NCBI GenBank assembly: GCA_946902985.2
Contig: OX336398.1
Span: 235,208,120-235,272,119 of the forward strand
From: Meconema thalassinum
Lineage: Eukaryota > Arthropoda > Insecta > Orthoptera > Tettigoniidae
DNA length: 64,000 bases
Direction of reading: 5' to 3'
Shown here: positions 63,079 through 64,000 of the stretch, piece by piece
Layout of the letters: each line of letters starts with the position of its first letter
Position numbering within the stretch: the stretch's first letter is position 1
Program-made: the position numbers and the translations under genes
Notes under the pieces: generated by a model
Database searches by the model: none
The model's input: only the letters and a program-made list of their open reading frames with translations
What the model was told of the DNA's origin: nothing

Positions 63079-64000
63079 TGTGCCCGTTTATACCGGAGTC
63101 CGCACGACCACATATGCATTTTACCAAGAATCAGTCAGCACGAGAGTCAAAATATCCCGGAGCGCCAGATGGGTTGAAGCTAATCGCAAAAACGACATCA
63201 AATGAAAAAAATGCTTTACTGATTTTTGGCTCAATGCAACAATAAGGATAGAAGGAGATTCATCTGGGCATAACACATCATGTAAAATTATCTCTTTTTA
63301 TTCTGAAGTTAAAATTGACTGCAAAATAAGAATGCTCAAAGTAGCGTCACTCATGTGTGGCGACCCACATTACTATTTACACAATGTACAGAAATTTTCC
63401 AATACATTGGACAATTGTCATTGGAGACACAAGTCTGATTATTAGTCCTGTAGACTGTGTTCCAAAACTGTATTCATTATTTATGATTAATTCCAGTTCA
63501 AATTTAATTGTCTTTACTGGAAAAACCGTAGTTCACTGATTGAATTTTTACATAATATTAACACTCGTAGAATAATTGTTCATAGAATTTTTAACTTTCA
63601 CTTATTTTTCCAGTTTCAAAAAAATATTGTCAAGAAATATTATTATCTTTGAATCAACACAAATTATTTACACATATTAATAACATCTGTAAAGTATCTG
63701 ACCTTTGAGCATAGCATCGAAGAACTGTGCGAAGCACAACAAAAATTAATTGTTCTTCTGACATTAAACATTTCGAGACGTGACTCGATTATGAACTTCA
63801 AGTTCCTAACAAAATATATGATTTCTGAATCATCAACTTGATCAATAAATTGTTGGACCATTCAACTATTTGATTCTCCACTTGGAATCATCATTAAGAA
63901 AAATATTTATATTTGTGGCCATTTTAGTAACTTTCACAACTTGCAATTCTTCGACAGAATGCGGAAATAAGAATTGTAGCTTCATAATAAATTCATTTAG
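63079..64000 (-). repeat. 5' LTR of Ty3/Gypsy-like element, cut by window end
   Basis: It matches 56188-57109 over its full visible length. On the minus strand it ends CGGGCACA at 63079. Only the last 922 bp are in the window. Frames at 63357-63861 duplicate those at 56466-56970 and are not genes. Confidence 0.9.

Larger units (their letters stand above)
56188..64000 (-). mobile_element. Ty3/Gypsy-like LTR retrotransposon lacking RT and integrase core, cut by window end
   Basis: On the minus strand: 5' LTR (from beyond the window to 63079), a putative tRNA-Lys primer site, gag (62575-60770), a basic Gag-like extension, protease fused to an integrase tail (60441-59602), purine tract, 3' LTR. 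The internal part is only ~3.5 kb; intact Gypsy bodies are 5 kb or more. It would depend on another element for reverse transcription and integration. Confidence 0.85.

Overview
This window looks like repeat-dense, intergenic nuclear DNA from an insect. I find no gene that I can assign to the host. Nearly everything identifiable is a transposable element (LTR, non-LTR, tRNA-headed SINE, DNA transposon, Helentron-like repeat) or a tandem repeat. The insect assignment rests on the element set: BEL/Pao and Ty3-like retrotransposons, R1-like and R4/Dong-like LINE pieces, piggyBac, mariner, hAT and Tigger relics, and many tRNA-headed SINEs. That assignment is inference; no host marker gene is present.

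Layout. 1-812 is the tail of a Helentron-like repeat, followed by a 75-bp tandem array (946-1320). 2139-13534 is a complete, apparently young BEL/Pao retrotransposon. It has a 5-bp target duplication (ACCTG), two ~2.9-kb LTRs, a tRNA-Phe primer site and one uninterrupted 1764-codon gag-pol ORF. 13.7-23.4 kb is a nest of Helentron-like repeats, SINEs and LINE fragments, including a nearly readable LINE with a restriction-like endonuclease domain (20.1-21.3 kb). 23.5-27.6 kb holds a foldback element of T-rich/A-rich DNA, a 27-bp minisatellite of about 60 units between two related hairpin repeats, and a 63-bp minisatellite. 28-32 kb is a LINE tail split by two head-to-tail Helentron-like copies. 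32-48 kb is mostly SINEs and broken LINEs, plus a Tigger/pogo element (37004-39296) with a Helentron-like copy inside it. 48-56 kb contains foldback/MITE-type elements and a hAT element with a deleted piggyBac element inside it. 56188 to the window end is a minus-strand Ty3/Gypsy-like element with a ~3.35-kb LTR. Its body keeps gag and protease, but the whole RT-RNaseH-integrase core is missing and the protease is joined in frame to an integrase tail.

How the parts relate. The BEL element is the only unit here with all the coding capacity expected for its own movement. The Ty3-like element, the Helentron-like copies, the MITEs and the SINEs would all need enzymes encoded elsewhere. The nesting gives relative ages: LINE before SINE and Helentron-like copies, Tigger before Helentron-like copy, hAT before piggyBac. 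The main points to check are the unusually long LTRs in two unrelated LTR families, the RT-less Ty3-like element, and the Helentron-like family that keeps its ends while changing its interior.
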